From assembly GCA_964421355.1 (NCBI GenBank), contig CAYQWX010000020.1:1-27622 (forward strand): DNA of 27,622 bases, written 5' to 3'. The position numbers were made by a program, and so were the translations under genes. Positions 7,927 through 17,772 of this stretch are shown piece after piece. Positions within the stretch are counted from its first letter, which is position 1, and the number at the start of each line of letters is the position of its first letter. The notes below the pieces were generated by a model that had not been told where the DNA came from, ran no database searches, and saw only the letters and a program-made list of their open reading frames with translations. The DNA is from JALTDM01 sp964421355. Its GTDB lineage: Bacteria > Bacteroidota > Bacteroidia > Bacteroidales > JALTDM01.

Positions 7927-10023
7927 ATGAATAGGAGAAGAGAAATATTTAAAATAACATTAGTATTTGTATTGTTTCTATTGGGTGTGGCAATCATTTT
8001 ATTTAAAGTTTTTACTTACAAAGTAACAGAGAGAGACAAATGGGCAAAATTGCAAAAAAAGTTAGTGTATAAGATAATGGAAATAGAACCTGCACGTGGA
8101 AATATATTATCTGATGAAACTTATACTTTGGCTACATCTATCCCACTTTATGAAATTAGGTGGGACTCGCGTGTAAATGCTCTTTCAGATGAAGAGTTTA
8201 ATAAAAATGTTGATTCATTAGCTTATTGTTTGTCCTGTATTTTCAATAAGCCTGAAAAATATTTTTATAAAAAACTTGTAAGGGCAAGAGCCATAGGGAA
8301 TAGGTATTTGCTCATTGCTAAAAAAGTAAAATATTATCAATTGGAAAAAGTAAAGAAGTGTCCTATATTTAGAAAAGGTAAATTTAAGGGGGGATTAATT
8401 GTAAATTCTGAAAATGTAAGAGTAAAATCTTTTGAATATAGTTCTCGTACCATAGGATATATCAAAAAAGACGGAACAGGTATTGGAATAGAAAAGGCTT
8501 ATGATAAGTATTTGAGAGGTGTTAAGGGGATAAAACTTATGCAAAAAATAGCAGGGTCTTATTACCGTGAAGTGCCGAATGCCGAAAATGTAGAGGCTCA
8601 AAACGGAAAAGATGTGAAAACGACATTTGATCTTGGTATAGAGGATATTACGCATCATAGTTTATTGGGCATGCTTAAGGCTACCGAAGCTGACCACGGA
8701 GTAGCAATAGTGATGGAAGTGAAAACCGGGGAAATAAAGGCTATGTCTAATCTGGGGAGGACAAAAGACGGTAACTATATAGAAAAATATAATTATGCAA
8801 TAGGTGAACTTTATGAACCAGGTTCTACTTTCAAATTGGCATCAATGATTGTTGCAATAGACGAAGGACTTGTTGATATTTATGATACGGTAGATACAAA
8901 AAACGGAACTATCCGATACTATAATCATATACTACGTGATGCACACAGTGGAATGGGAAAAATTCCTGTAATAAAGGCTTTTGCTTATTCTTCCAATGTC
9001 GGTATTTCCCAAGTTATTTATAATAATTATAAAGAACATCCTGAAGATTTTATAGACCGTTTGTATGGTTTGGGGCTTAATAGTAAACTGGGCATAGCTA
9101 TTCCCGGAGATAAAAAACCAATTATTCATTATCCTGGTGATAAATATTGGTCAGGGCTTTCACTACCGCAAATATCAATAGGTTATGAAGTCAAGATTAC
9201 ACCATTACATTTGCTTACATTGTATAATGCTATTGCAAATAATGGAACAATGGTTAAGCCAATGTTTGTAAAGCAAGTGCTTAGTCACGGAAAAGTAGAA
9301 AAAGAGTTTGAGCCCCAAATAATGGATAACCGTATTTGTTCTCAAGAAACAGTAAAGAAAATCAAAAAGATGTTAGAAGCAGTAGTGGAGTACGGCACTG
9401 CTCACAATATAAAAACACCTTTTTATAAAATAGCAGGAAAGACAGGCACAGCAATGATTGCAAACCGCAGAAAAGGATACAAAAGTTCGGAAGGTAAAAA
9501 TTATGTTGCATCTTTTGTGGGTTATTTTCCTGCTGACAATCCTCAATATTCAATTATAGTAGTAGTGAATAGACCAAAAGGAATTTATTATGGTAGTCAA
9601 GTTGCAGCTCCTGTATTTCGTGAGATAGCAGACAAAATTTATGCAACACAAATTAAATTACATAAACCTATAAATCTTATGGATACTGTTTTTGTTGCTT
9701 CTGTGCCAAGGATAAAATATGGATATTCTAAAGATATTGTAGATGCCTTAAGCTTTTTGAATGTGCCTGTTGCAGATAATAAACTTACTTCCAGTTGGGC
9801 AGTTGTTTTTCCCAAAGATACCATAGAAGTATTAAGAAACAAATTGATTGTACATGGTGTTATGCCAAATGTAAAAGGTATGGGATTGAGGGATGCTTTA
9901 TATGTGCTTGAAAAACAAGGGTTAAAAGTGGAAGTAGTAGGAGCAGGAAAAGTTTTTTATCAATCTATACCTGCCGGTGTAGAAATAGAAAAAGGACAAG
10001 AAGTAATAATAAAATTGATATGA
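7927..10023 (+). CDS. ftsI: FtsI-type penicillin-binding protein (septal transpeptidase) with PASTA domain
   Basis: A class B penicillin-binding protein that crosslinks septal peptidoglycan in the periplasm, partnered with FtsW. The 698 residues comprise a short cytoplasmic N-terminus, a membrane anchor (about 9-29), a dimerisation or pedestal domain (about 50-220, with the EPARGNILS block at 53-61), and the transpeptidase domain (about 225-575). The active-site triad of motifs is intact: S300-TFK (SxxK), S355-S-N357 (SxN) and K505-T-G (KTG). A single C-terminal PASTA domain spans about 640-698 (MPNVKGMGLRDALYVLEKQG), as usual for Bacteroidota FtsI and unlike E. coli FtsI. The gene follows the FtsL-like gene by 6 bases and precedes murE by one base. 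Assignment to FtsI rather than another class B enzyme rests mainly on gene order. Confidence 0.93.
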   Translation: MNRRREIFKITLVFVLFLLGVAIILFKVFTYKVTERDKWAKLQKKLVYKIMEIEPARGNILSDETYTLATSIPLYEIRWDSRVNALSDEEFNKNVDSLAYCLSCIFNKPEKYFYKKLVRARAIGNRYLLIAKKVKYYQLEKVKKCPIFRKGKFKGGLIVNSENVRVKSFEYSSRTIGYIKKDGTGIGIEKAYDKYLRGVKGIKLMQKIAGSYYREVPNAENVEAQNGKDVKTTFDLGIEDITHHSLLGMLKATEADHGVAIVMEVKTGEIKAMSNLGRTKDGNYIEKYNYAIGELYEPGSTFKLASMIVAIDEGLVDIYDTVDTKNGTIRYYNHILRDAHSGMGKIPVIKAFAYSSNVGISQVIYNNYKEHPEDFIDRLYGLGLNSKLGIAIPGDKKPIIHYPGDKYWSGLSLPQISIGYEVKITPLHLLTLYNAIANNGTMVKPMFVKQVLSHGKVEKEFEPQIMDNRICSQETVKKIKKMLEAVVEYGTAHNIKTPFYKIAGKTGTAMIANRRKGYKSSEGKNYVASFVGYFPADNPQYSIIVVVNRPKGIYYGSQVAAPVFREIADKIYATQIKLHKPINLMDTVFVASVPRIKYGYSKDIVDALSFLNVPVADNKLTSSWAVVFPKDTIEVLRNKLIVHGVMPNVKGMGLRDALYVLEKQGLKVEVVGAGKVFYQSIPAGVEIEKGQEVIIKLI

Positions 10024-10024
10024 T

Positions 10025-11488
10025 ATGTTACTTAAAGATTTGTTAAAAAACATAGAAGTAGAAAAAATAACAGGTTCGGTAGATATAAATATTTATTCAA
10101 TTGCGTTTGATTCCCGCAAAGTTGAGAAAAATTCTTTGTTTGTTGCTGTCAAAGGTGTAAATACCGATGGACATAATTATATATTGCAGGCAGTTTCAAA
10201 TGGAGCAATAGCAGTTGTTTATGATAATGAAAACATAGATGTGCCGAAAGGTATTATTAGTATAAGAGTAAAAGATTCTGCCGAAGCTTTAGGGATATTA
10301 GCTTCCAATTTTTATGAAAATCCTTCTCTAAATATGAAAGTAGTTGGAGTTACGGGAACAAATGGCAAAACTACAATTGCTACTTTACTTTATCATCTTT
10401 TTGAGGATTTAGGTTATAAGTGTGGATTACTCTCTACTGTAGAAAACCGCATTCATAATCGTGTTGTTGTTGCTACGCATACTACTCCCGATGCTCTTTC
10501 TATCCAAAGTCTGATGAAACAAATGGTAGATGAGGGATGTGAATATTGTTTTATGGAAGTTAGTTCTCATGCCATATCACAAAAAAGAATATCGGGAATA
10601 CAATTTATAGGTGGAATATTTACAAACCTTACTCATGACCATCTTGATTTTCATAAAAGTTTTAAGAATTATAGAGACACCAAGAAGCAGTTTTTTGACG
10701 ATTTATCTGCTTCTGCATTTGCTTTTTCCAACAAAGATGATAAGAATGGGGTATATATGCTACAAAACACAAAAGCGAAAAAGAAATTTTATGCACTAAA
10801 ATCAATGGCTAATTACAAAGCAGTCATCTTGGAACAAGACTTTCACGGAACACTATTGAGTATAAATGGTAAAGAGGTGTGGATTCGGTTGATAGGCAAG
10901 TTTAATGTTTATAATATATTGGCTATTTATGGAGGTGCTGTATTGCTTGGTGTGGGTGAAGATGAAGTTTTGTTGGGTATTAGTAAATTGAATGCAGTAA
11001 AAGGAAGACTTGAAACCATTAAAGATGAAAATGGACGGGTATTTATTATTGATTATGCTCATACTCCCGATGCTTTAAAGAATGTTTTACTTATGCTTAA
11101 TGAAATGAAAAGTGAGGGAAGAGAAATAATTACGGTGTTTGGTGCGGGTGGAGATAGAGATAAAACCAAACGTCCGGAAATGGGGGAAATAGCAGTGTCT
11201 TTGTCGGACAAAGTCATAATAACTTCGGATAATCCGCGTAGCGAAGACCCTGATGCAATAATAAATGATATAAAAAAAGGGATAAAACATAAAAAAGATT
11301 TGGATAAAACATTAGTTATACCTGATAGAGAAGTGGCAATAAAAACGGCTATTTTGATTGCAAAAACAGGTGATATTGTGCTTATTGCAGGCAAGGGGCA
11401 TGAAGAATATCAAGAGATAAACGGAGTAAGACACCATTTTAGTGATAGGGAAGTGGTGGAAAAAAATATAGTATTATTAAATAAGTAA
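10025..11488 (+). CDS. murE: UDP-MurNAc-L-Ala-D-Glu:meso-diaminopimelate ligase
   Basis: MurE adds the third amino acid to the cytoplasmic peptidoglycan precursor using ATP. The protein is 487 residues, full length. The N-terminal UDP-binding domain contains FDSRKV (28-33). The ATP loop GVTGTNGKTT is at 108-117, the HDHLDFH block at 204-210, and Lys220 in FKNYRDTKKQFF is the likely carbamylated lysine. The C-terminal domain shows DNPR at 402-405 and GKGHE at 456-460. DNPR is the known signature of meso-diaminopimelate specificity; lysine-adding enzymes differ here, so the organism should have DAP-type peptidoglycan. The start codon lies one base after the ftsI stop. In this cluster it is followed directly by mraY, not murF. 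Confidence 0.97.
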   Translation: MLLKDLLKNIEVEKITGSVDINIYSIAFDSRKVEKNSLFVAVKGVNTDGHNYILQAVSNGAIAVVYDNENIDVPKGIISIRVKDSAEALGILASNFYENPSLNMKVVGVTGTNGKTTIATLLYHLFEDLGYKCGLLSTVENRIHNRVVVATHTTPDALSIQSLMKQMVDEGCEYCFMEVSSHAISQKRISGIQFIGGIFTNLTHDHLDFHKSFKNYRDTKKQFFDDLSASAFAFSNKDDKNGVYMLQNTKAKKKFYALKSMANYKAVILEQDFHGTLLSINGKEVWIRLIGKFNVYNILAIYGGAVLLGVGEDEVLLGISKLNAVKGRLETIKDENGRVFIIDYAHTPDALKNVLLMLNEMKSEGREIITVFGAGGDRDKTKRPEMGEIAVSLSDKVIITSDNPRSEDPDAIINDIKKGIKHKKDLDKTLVIPDREVAIKTAILIAKTGDIVLIAGKGHEEYQEINGVRHHFSDREVVEKNIVLLNK

Positions 11489-11501
11489 AAATAAAAGTAT
11501 T

Positions 11502-12749
11502 ATGTTATATTATTTATTTGAATATTTAGATAAATTAGATATGCCGGGAGCAGGCTTGTTCAGATATATATCTTTTAGGTCTGCTTTGGCATTGCTTACT
11601 TCCATTTTTATTTCTATGATTGTGGGGAAAAAGATTATACTTTATCTACAAAAGAAACAAATAGGCGAAACTGTTAGAGAATTGGGATTGAGGGGAGAGG
11701 AGTCAAAACGTGGCACGCCTACTATGGGAGGTATTATTATTATTTTATCTATAGTTATTCCTATTTTATTGTTTGCCGATTTGTCAAATGTGTATGTGTT
11801 GTTGATGTTGATTACTACTTTATGGTTGGGGTTTGTGGGATTTATGGATGATTATATTAAAGTGTTTAAAAAAGATAAGGAAGGTCTTAAAGGACGCTTT
11901 AAAGTGTATGGACAAGTTGGTCTTGGTATTTTGGTAGGAGCGGCATTTTATTTTAGTAATTCTGTGGTAATTAAAATTAAAGAAAAGAATAATACAAATA
12001 TAGTTTATAGTAAAGAAGATATAAGGTTTAACGATAATTCTACAAAACCTGGATATATTAGTGTTAAATCAACTAAAACCACTATCCCTTTTATTAAAAA
12101 TAATGAGTTTGATTATAAGTGGTTAGTGAGTTTTTTACCAGAAAAGTGGCAGGATAAAGTTGTTTGGTTAGTTTTTATTTTAGTAGTGGTATTGATTGTT
12201 ACAGCTGTATCTAATGGGACAAATCTTACTGACGGATTAGATGGACTTGCGGCGGGTACTTCCAGTATAGCAGGTGCTACACTTGGAATATTGGCTTATG
12301 TGTCAGGTAATATAATTTTTTCTGATTATTTGAATATTATGTATATTCCTCATATTGGAGAGTTGGTGGTATTTGCAAGTGCTTTTATTGGGGCAATGGT
12401 TGGCTTTTTGTGGTATAATTCTTATCCTGCGCAGGTGTTTATGGGAGATACCGGAAGTCTTACTATTGGAGGAATAATTGCTGTATTTGCTATTGTTATC
12501 AGGAAAGAACTTTTGTTGCCACTTTTGGCAGGAGTATTTTTGTTAGAAAGTTTGTCGGTAATATTACAAGTATCTTATTTCAAATATACAAAACGTAAAT
12601 ATGGTGAAGGAAGGCGTATTTTTCTTATGTCTCCTATACATCATCATTTTCAGAAAAAAGGTATTCACGAAAACAAAATAGTAATAAGATTCTGGATTGT
12701 GGCTATATTTTTTGCAGTTTTAACTATTATTACATTGAAAATCAGATAA
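11502..12749 (+). CDS. mraY: Phospho-MurNAc-pentapeptide transferase
   Basis: MraY makes lipid I by transferring phospho-MurNAc-pentapeptide from UDP to undecaprenyl phosphate in the inner membrane. Family motifs are clear: KRGTPTMGG (69-77), MDDYIKV with the Asp pair at 116-117, NLTDGLDGLA (241-250), MGDTGSL (314-320) and PIHHHFQ (378-384). About ten hydrophobic segments are visible. At 415 residues it is some 55 longer than E. coli MraY. The extra length is mostly a hydrophilic stretch at about 158-217, between the segment ending near 157 and the one starting near 220. Longer MraY proteins are usual in Bacteroidota. The gene starts 13 bases after murE. Confidence 0.97.
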   Translation: MLYYLFEYLDKLDMPGAGLFRYISFRSALALLTSIFISMIVGKKIILYLQKKQIGETVRELGLRGEESKRGTPTMGGIIIILSIVIPILLFADLSNVYVLLMLITTLWLGFVGFMDDYIKVFKKDKEGLKGRFKVYGQVGLGILVGAAFYFSNSVVIKIKEKNNTNIVYSKEDIRFNDNSTKPGYISVKSTKTTIPFIKNNEFDYKWLVSFLPEKWQDKVVWLVFILVVVLIVTAVSNGTNLTDGLDGLAAGTSSIAGATLGILAYVSGNIIFSDYLNIMYIPHIGELVVFASAFIGAMVGFLWYNSYPAQVFMGDTGSLTIGGIIAVFAIVIRKELLLPLLAGVFLLESLSVILQVSYFKYTKRKYGEGRRIFLMSPIHHHFQKKGIHENKIVIRFWIVAIFFAVLTIITLKIR

Positions 12750-12750
12750 T

Positions 12751-12756
12751 AAGGAG
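12751..12756 (+). promoter_or_regulatory. Shine-Dalgarno sequence for murD
   Basis: AAGGAG lies 8 bases before the ATG at 12765. It decides the start of murD: the GTG at 12759 in the same frame would leave only two bases of spacing. It is the clearest Shine-Dalgarno sequence I noticed in the window. Confidence 0.65.
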
Positions 12757-12764
12757 AAGTGTTT

Positions 12765-14117
12765 ATGGATAATAAAAAATATAAAATAGTGATATTGGGA
12801 GCAGGAGAAAGTGGTGTCGGTGCTGCTATTCTTGCTCAAACAAAAGGGTTGTCGGTATATGTGTCGGATAGAGGGAAAATAAAAAAACAATATAAAAAGG
12901 AGTTGGACAAGCATAATATTCCTTATGAGGAAGCTAAGCATACATTGGAAATATTGTTGAACGCCGATACTATTATAAAAAGTCCGGGAATACCTGATAA
13001 TGTGCAAGTTATACAATTAGCAAAGGAAAAAGGTATAAAAATAATAAGTGAAATAGAATTTGCATATAGATATTTAGATGACAAATCAAAAATTATAGCC
13101 ATTACCGGTAGTAATGGAAAAACCACAACAACATTGTTGATATACCATATATTTAGAAATGCCGGAACAAAGGTTGCTTTGGGAGGAAATGTCGGGCATA
13201 GTTTTGCGAGACTTGTTGCCGACAATAATGATTATGACTATTATATATTGGAAATAAGTAGTTTTCAATTAGATAATTCTTATGATTTTAATCCAGACAT
13301 TGCTATTTTGTTAAATATTACACCAGATCATTTAGATCGTTATGAATACGACATAAAGAAATATGCAGCCGCAAAGTATCGTTTGATACAGAATTTTAGT
13401 GATGAAAATTATTTTGTTTTCTTCAAAGATGATAAGTTGATAATAGAGTTAAACCGTATTTGGGCAAAAGGTGCAGGTATTCCTTTTTCTTTGGAGGAAA
13501 GACTAGATATAGGTGGCTATGCAGATGAGGAAAAAATGTATATCAATGTAGATGAGAGGTATTTTGAAATGGAGTTGAAAGACTTGTCTTTGAAAGGGAA
13601 GCATAATGTGTCAAACTCGTTGGCTGCAGCTATTGCTGCTAATATAATGAAAATAAAAAATGAAACTATTCGTAGAAGTTTGATGACTTTTGAGGGAGTG
13701 GAACACAGATTGGAAGAGTTTTTAACAATAGCAGGAATAAAATTTATAAATGATTCCAAAGCAACCAATATAAATTCTACTCGTTTTGCTTTGGAAACTG
13801 TTAATGATCCTGTTGTTTGGATTGCAGGAGGTACAGATAAAGGGAACGATTATTCGGAACTTTATGATATTGTAAAAAAGAAAGTAAAAGCTCTTGTTTG
13901 TCTTGGTGTGGATAACGAAAAGTTAAAGAAAAGTTTTGAAGGAATTATTCCTGTAATTGTAGAAACAAAATCAATGAAGGATGCAGTAACACAAGCTTAT
14001 AATATTGCAAATGACGGAGATACCGTTTTGTTATCACCTGCTTGTGCAAGTTTTGATTTGTTTGAAAATTATGAAGATCGTGGTCGCCAATTCAAAAAAT
14101 ATGTGAGGGAATTATGA
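12765..14117 (+). CDS. murD: UDP-N-acetylmuramoyl-L-alanine:D-glutamate ligase
   Basis: MurD adds D-glutamate to UDP-MurNAc-L-Ala in the cytoplasm with ATP. From the ATG at 12765 the protein is 450 residues, normal length. The N-terminal Rossmann motif LGAGESGVGA is at 11-20, the ATP loop ITGSNGKTTTT at about 113-123, and NITPDHLDRY follows in the central domain. KFINDSKATNINST and WIAGGTDKGNDY mark the C-terminal domain. ATG 12765 is preferred over GTG 12759 because of the AAGGAG at 12751-12756. It lies downstream of mraY by 15 bases and overlaps ftsW by 4 bases (ATGA), a usual sign of coupled translation. Confidence 0.97.
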   Translation: MDNKKYKIVILGAGESGVGAAILAQTKGLSVYVSDRGKIKKQYKKELDKHNIPYEEAKHTLEILLNADTIIKSPGIPDNVQVIQLAKEKGIKIISEIEFAYRYLDDKSKIIAITGSNGKTTTTLLIYHIFRNAGTKVALGGNVGHSFARLVADNNDYDYYILEISSFQLDNSYDFNPDIAILLNITPDHLDRYEYDIKKYAAAKYRLIQNFSDENYFVFFKDDKLIIELNRIWAKGAGIPFSLEERLDIGGYADEEKMYINVDERYFEMELKDLSLKGKHNVSNSLAAAIAANIMKIKNETIRRSLMTFEGVEHRLEEFLTIAGIKFINDSKATNINSTRFALETVNDPVVWIAGGTDKGNDYSELYDIVKKKVKALVCLGVDNEKLKKSFEGIIPVIVETKSMKDAVTQAYNIANDGDTVLLSPACASFDLFENYEDRGRQFKKYVREL

Positions 14118-15325
14118 GCAAGGTAGTGCCTAAAAATATTATTAAATTAGAGGGAGATAAGGGCTTATGGGCTATTTACATATCTCTGGTATTTGTCTCT
14201 CTCATTGTTGTTTTTAGCTCTACCGAGTCATTGGCTTTGAGGATAGGAACCCCTTGGTTTTTTATTATTAAGCATACAATATTTATTTTAGTTGGTGCGA
14301 CTTTAGCTTATGTTTTTCATAAATTTGTAAGATATACTTACCATTTTGTTTTTGCTAATATTTTTTATCTTTTGGGTTTAGGGTTGCTGGTTCTTACTCT
14401 TTTTTATGGTGTTTCATTAAATCAGGCTTCTCGTTGGATAGTAATTCCGGGGACAGGGTTTACTTTTCAGAGTTCGGATTTAGCAAAATTTGCTTTAATA
14501 AATTTTTTAGCGGCAAGACTGTATAAATTGAAAGATGATGTGAGAAAATTTAAAGTTTTGTTTTGGCATTTGGTTATTCCTACTTTATTGATAGTGATAC
14601 TTATTATGCCTGCAAATTTATCTACAGCAATTATTGTAACATTGGCTTCTTTTATTCTCATTTGGATTGGTGGTGCTCGTTTATGGCATTTGTTACTTGT
14701 CGGTCTTATCGGAATAATTTTAATGGTTTCTCTTATTTGGGGTATGAATTATTTTATGCCTCATAGTCGTGTTGGTACTTGGAAAAACAGAATAGAACGT
14801 TTCATAAATAATGATGATAAAAAAACAGACGAACTAACAGCCGGTAATTATCAGGCTACTCAGGCAAAAATTGCAATAGCTACGGGAGGACTTGTAGGTA
14901 AAGGTGCCGGCAAAAGCGTTCAAAAAAGTGTATTGCCTCATCCTTATTCAGATTTTATATTTGCTATTATTCTTGAGGAATATGGGTTGTGGGGTGGATT
15001 TATAGTTATGTCTTTTTATGTTTTTTTATTTTTCAGAGTAGTTCGTTTATCTGCTAGAGTAGAGCAAAGATCTTTTGCAATGTATTTAATGCTTGGTATT
15101 GTCTTGATAATAACTTTGCAGGCTTTTGTCAATATGGCTGTTGCTGTGGGGATTATGCCGGTTACTGGACAGCCTTTACCACTTATTAGCATGGGTGGGT
15201 CATCTTTTATAATCATGAGTATTGCCTATGGAATACTAATATCCATATCAAAAACTGTGGATAAAAAAGATAAAAATAAAATAAAAAAGGATAAAAATGA
15301 AGCAGGACTTGAAAATAATAATTAG
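14114..15325 (+). CDS. ftsW: Septal peptidoglycan glycosyltransferase FtsW
   Basis: FtsW is the SEDS-family polymerase that strings lipid II into glycan at the septum, working with FtsI. The protein has 403 residues and about ten membrane segments. Family features are SRWI at 106-109, the PYSDFIFAIILEE block at 277-289 with the likely catalytic Asp280, and MPVTGQPLPLISMGGSS at 348-364. The loop usually written as PDLGT is PANLST here (166-171), which I recall as common in Bacteroidota. The C-terminal tail (381-403) is short and very rich in lysine and asparagine. Its last 29 bases overlap the start of murG, and its start overlaps murD by 4 bases. Confidence 0.95.
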   Translation: MSKVVPKNIIKLEGDKGLWAIYISLVFVSLIVVFSSTESLALRIGTPWFFIIKHTIFILVGATLAYVFHKFVRYTYHFVFANIFYLLGLGLLVLTLFYGVSLNQASRWIVIPGTGFTFQSSDLAKFALINFLAARLYKLKDDVRKFKVLFWHLVIPTLLIVILIMPANLSTAIIVTLASFILIWIGGARLWHLLLVGLIGIILMVSLIWGMNYFMPHSRVGTWKNRIERFINNDDKKTDELTAGNYQATQAKIAIATGGLVGKGAGKSVQKSVLPHPYSDFIFAIILEEYGLWGGFIVMSFYVFLFFRVVRLSARVEQRSFAMYLMLGIVLIITLQAFVNMAVAVGIMPVTGQPLPLISMGGSSFIIMSIAYGILISISKTVDKKDKNKIKKDKNEAGLENNN

Positions 15326-16412
15326 TGGTGGTGGCACAGGGGGACATATTTTTCCTGCAATTGCCATTGCCAACGAAATAAAAAAGCATAATTCTGAAGC
15401 TGATATATTATTTATTGGAGCGGAAGGAAAAATGGAAATGGAAAAAGTACCTCGTGCAGGATATAAGATAGAAGGTGTGCCTGTAAGAGGTTTTCAACGA
15501 AGTTTATCATTAAAAAATCTGACTTTTTTGCCACGTTTGTTAAAGAGTGTGTGCCGTTCCAAAAAAATATTAAAACGGTTTTCTCCTGATGTAGTAGTTG
15601 GTACAGGTGGATTCGTTAGTGGTCCTGTATTATACGCTGCTACTAAAAAAGGAATCCCTTCTCTTATTCAAGAACAAAATTCTTATCCCGGAGTTACTAA
15701 TAAGTTGTTGGCTAAAAAGGTAAATAAAATATGTGTAGCATATGAAGAAGCAAAAGCATTTTTCCCAAAAGAAAAAGTAGTAATTACAGGTAATCCAATA
15801 TCTAAAGCAATATTAGACATAAATGAAAAAATAGAAGAAGCATTTGATTATTTTGGTTTTTCAAAAAACAAACCTGTCTTGTTAGTTGTAGGGGGTAGTT
15901 TGGGAGCATTAGCAATAAATGAAGCCATACATCATAAATTGGACATGCTGATTGACAATAATGTTCAAGTGTTGTGGCAAACAGGAAAAAGTTATATAAA
16001 CAAGGTAAATAACAAGGAGGAGCTAAAATCCAAAGGAATACTCGTAACTGATTTTATTTACCGTATGGATTTGGCGTATGCTGTGGCTACTGTAATAATT
16101 TCCAGAGCAGGAGCTATGTCTATATCTGAATTAGAGGTGGTGGGAAAACCTGCAATACTAGTGCCATCTCCTTATGTGGCTGAAAATCATCAATATAAAA
16201 ATGCAATGGCTCTTGTGAAAAAAGATGCAGCGTTGCTAGTAGGAAATGATAAAGCAAAAGAAAATCTTGTGCCACAGATTATCTCCCTTTTGGAAGATAA
16301 GGAAAAACAAGTTTTGCTTGCAAAAAATATTAAAAGTTTGGCAAAACCGGAAGCTACAGAAAAAATTGTAAAAGAAATTTTCAATTTGATAAATAATTAT
16401 GAAAAACAATAA
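15297..16412 (+). CDS. murG: UDP-GlcNAc:lipid I GlcNAc transferase
   Basis: MurG adds N-acetylglucosamine to lipid I to form lipid II on the cytoplasmic face of the inner membrane. The protein is 371 residues. The glycine-rich loop GGGTGGHIFPAIAIA is at 11-25, TGGFVSGP and QEQNSYPGVTNK mark the acceptor side, and GGSLGA plus SRAGAMSISEL mark the UDP-GlcNAc-binding C-terminal domain. The start ATG at 15297 lies inside ftsW, in another frame, and fits the usual family N-terminus. The 3' end overlaps murC by 14 bases, so ftsW, murG and murC are probably translationally coupled. Confidence 0.97.
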   Translation: MKQDLKIIISGGGTGGHIFPAIAIANEIKKHNSEADILFIGAEGKMEMEKVPRAGYKIEGVPVRGFQRSLSLKNLTFLPRLLKSVCRSKKILKRFSPDVVVGTGGFVSGPVLYAATKKGIPSLIQEQNSYPGVTNKLLAKKVNKICVAYEEAKAFFPKEKVVITGNPISKAILDINEKIEEAFDYFGFSKNKPVLLVVGGSLGALAINEAIHHKLDMLIDNNVQVLWQTGKSYINKVNNKEELKSKGILVTDFIYRMDLAYAVATVIISRAGAMSISELEVVGKPAILVPSPYVAENHQYKNAMALVKKDAALLVGNDKAKENLVPQIISLLEDKEKQVLLAKNIKSLAKPEATEKIVKEIFNLINNYEKQ

Positions 16413-17772
16413 TCTGCTAACATATAAAAACATCTATTTTATAGGAATAGGTGGTATAGGAATGAGTGCTTTGGCTAAATATTTCAAGTTGATGGGTAAA
16501 AATGTATTAGGCTATGATAAAGTCCCTTCCCGTATTACAAAAATGTTGACAAACGAAGGGATAAATATACATTTTGAGGAGAATGAAAATATTTTAGCCT
16601 CTTTATCAACATTTGAAACGCTTGTTATTTATACTCCTGCTATTCCAGACAATCATAAGGAATTACTTTTTGCTAAAAATAACGGGTACAAATTACTAAA
16701 ACGTGCAGAAGTATTAGGAGAAATATCAGAAGGTTACAAAACAATTGCTGTTGCAGGTACTCATGGCAAGACTACCGTTACTTCTATGATTACTCATATA
16801 TTTAAAACTGCCGGGAAAAAGATTGTTGCTTTTTCAGGAGGACTTATGAGTAATTATAATTCAAATTTTGTATATGATGAGGGTGCTGAATATATGATTG
16901 TGGAAGCAGATGAATATGATAAATCGTTTTTGCACTTAAAAAATAATTTTATCAATATTATTACTGCTATTGATGCTGACCATCTGGATATATATGGCAA
17001 TTATGAAAACTTGCTTGTTACTTATAAGACTTTTGCCTACAATCTTATAAATGATGGTCTGCTTGTGCTTAATGAAACTTTATTGCCAAAATTTGAAGCA
17101 TCAACGCAAATTATTACTTATGGAATAAATAAAGGATTGTTTCATGCTACTAATATTGATTTGACTAACAAGATGTTTGATGTAGTTTATTCGGAAAGGA
17201 TACTAAAAAATATGTTGTTAAATGTAGATGGCATTCACAATGTTGAAAATGCAGTAGCAGCTTTTACTGCTGCTTATAATAGTGGCATTGCTCCTAATCA
17301 AATAAAAAATGCTCTTGCTTCTTTCAAAGGTAATTGGCGTAGGTTTGAAAAAGTTTACGAAAATAAAAATGTTCTATTTATTGATGATTATGCACATCAT
17401 CCGCGGGAAATAGAAGCAGTATTGGAAAGTGTAAAAAAAATGTATCCAGATAGAAAGGTTACAGTAGTTTTTCAGCCGCATTTGTTTTCCAGAACACAGG
17501 ACCTTGCAGAAGATTTTGCAAAGGTATTATCAATGGCAGACGACATAATTTTGTTGCCTATTTATCCTGCTAGGGAAGAACCTATAAAAGGTATAACATC
17601 TGAATGGTTATTGAATAAAATACAATCTAAAAATAAAGTGGTAATACCAAAAAAAGAATTAGTGAAATATTTATCATCTCAAGAAATAGATGTGTTGCTT
17701 ACATTGGGTGCCGGAGATATAGATAGAGAAGTAGATAATATTAAACAAATGTTAAAGAATAAAGCTTTGTAA
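16399..17772 (+). CDS. murC: UDP-N-acetylmuramate:L-alanine ligase
   Basis: MurC attaches L-alanine to UDP-MurNAc, the first amino-acid step of the precursor pathway, using ATP. The protein is 457 residues. The N-terminal Rossmann motif IYFIGIGGIGMSALA is at 12-26, the ATP loop AGTHGKTT at 119-126, EADEYDKSFL with the following DADHLD block lies in the central domain, and DDYAHHPREI and FQPHLFSRTQ mark the C-terminal part. It overlaps murG by 14 bases and abuts ftsQ with no gap. In this phylum murC usually sits here without murB or ddl beside it, as seen. Confidence 0.97.
   Translation: MKNNNLLTYKNIYFIGIGGIGMSALAKYFKLMGKNVLGYDKVPSRITKMLTNEGINIHFEENENILASLSTFETLVIYTPAIPDNHKELLFAKNNGYKLLKRAEVLGEISEGYKTIAVAGTHGKTTVTSMITHIFKTAGKKIVAFSGGLMSNYNSNFVYDEGAEYMIVEADEYDKSFLHLKNNFINIITAIDADHLDIYGNYENLLVTYKTFAYNLINDGLLVLNETLLPKFEASTQIITYGINKGLFHATNIDLTNKMFDVVYSERILKNMLLNVDGIHNVENAVAAFTAAYNSGIAPNQIKNALASFKGNWRRFEKVYENKNVLFIDDYAHHPREIEAVLESVKKMYPDRKVTVVFQPHLFSRTQDLAEDFAKVLSMADDIILLPIYPAREEPIKGITSEWLLNKIQSKNKVVIPKKELVKYLSSQEIDVLLTLGAGDIDREVDNIKQMLKNKAL

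Noticed and set aside
11655..12160. The extra hydrophilic stretch in MraY (residues about 158-217) as a novel domain
   Set aside because: Longer MraY proteins of about 410-420 residues are usual in Bacteroidota; no domain could be recognised in it.
12759..12764. GTG start of murD two codons upstream of the ATG
   Set aside because: The Shine-Dalgarno AAGGAG is 2 bases from the GTG but 8 bases from the ATG.
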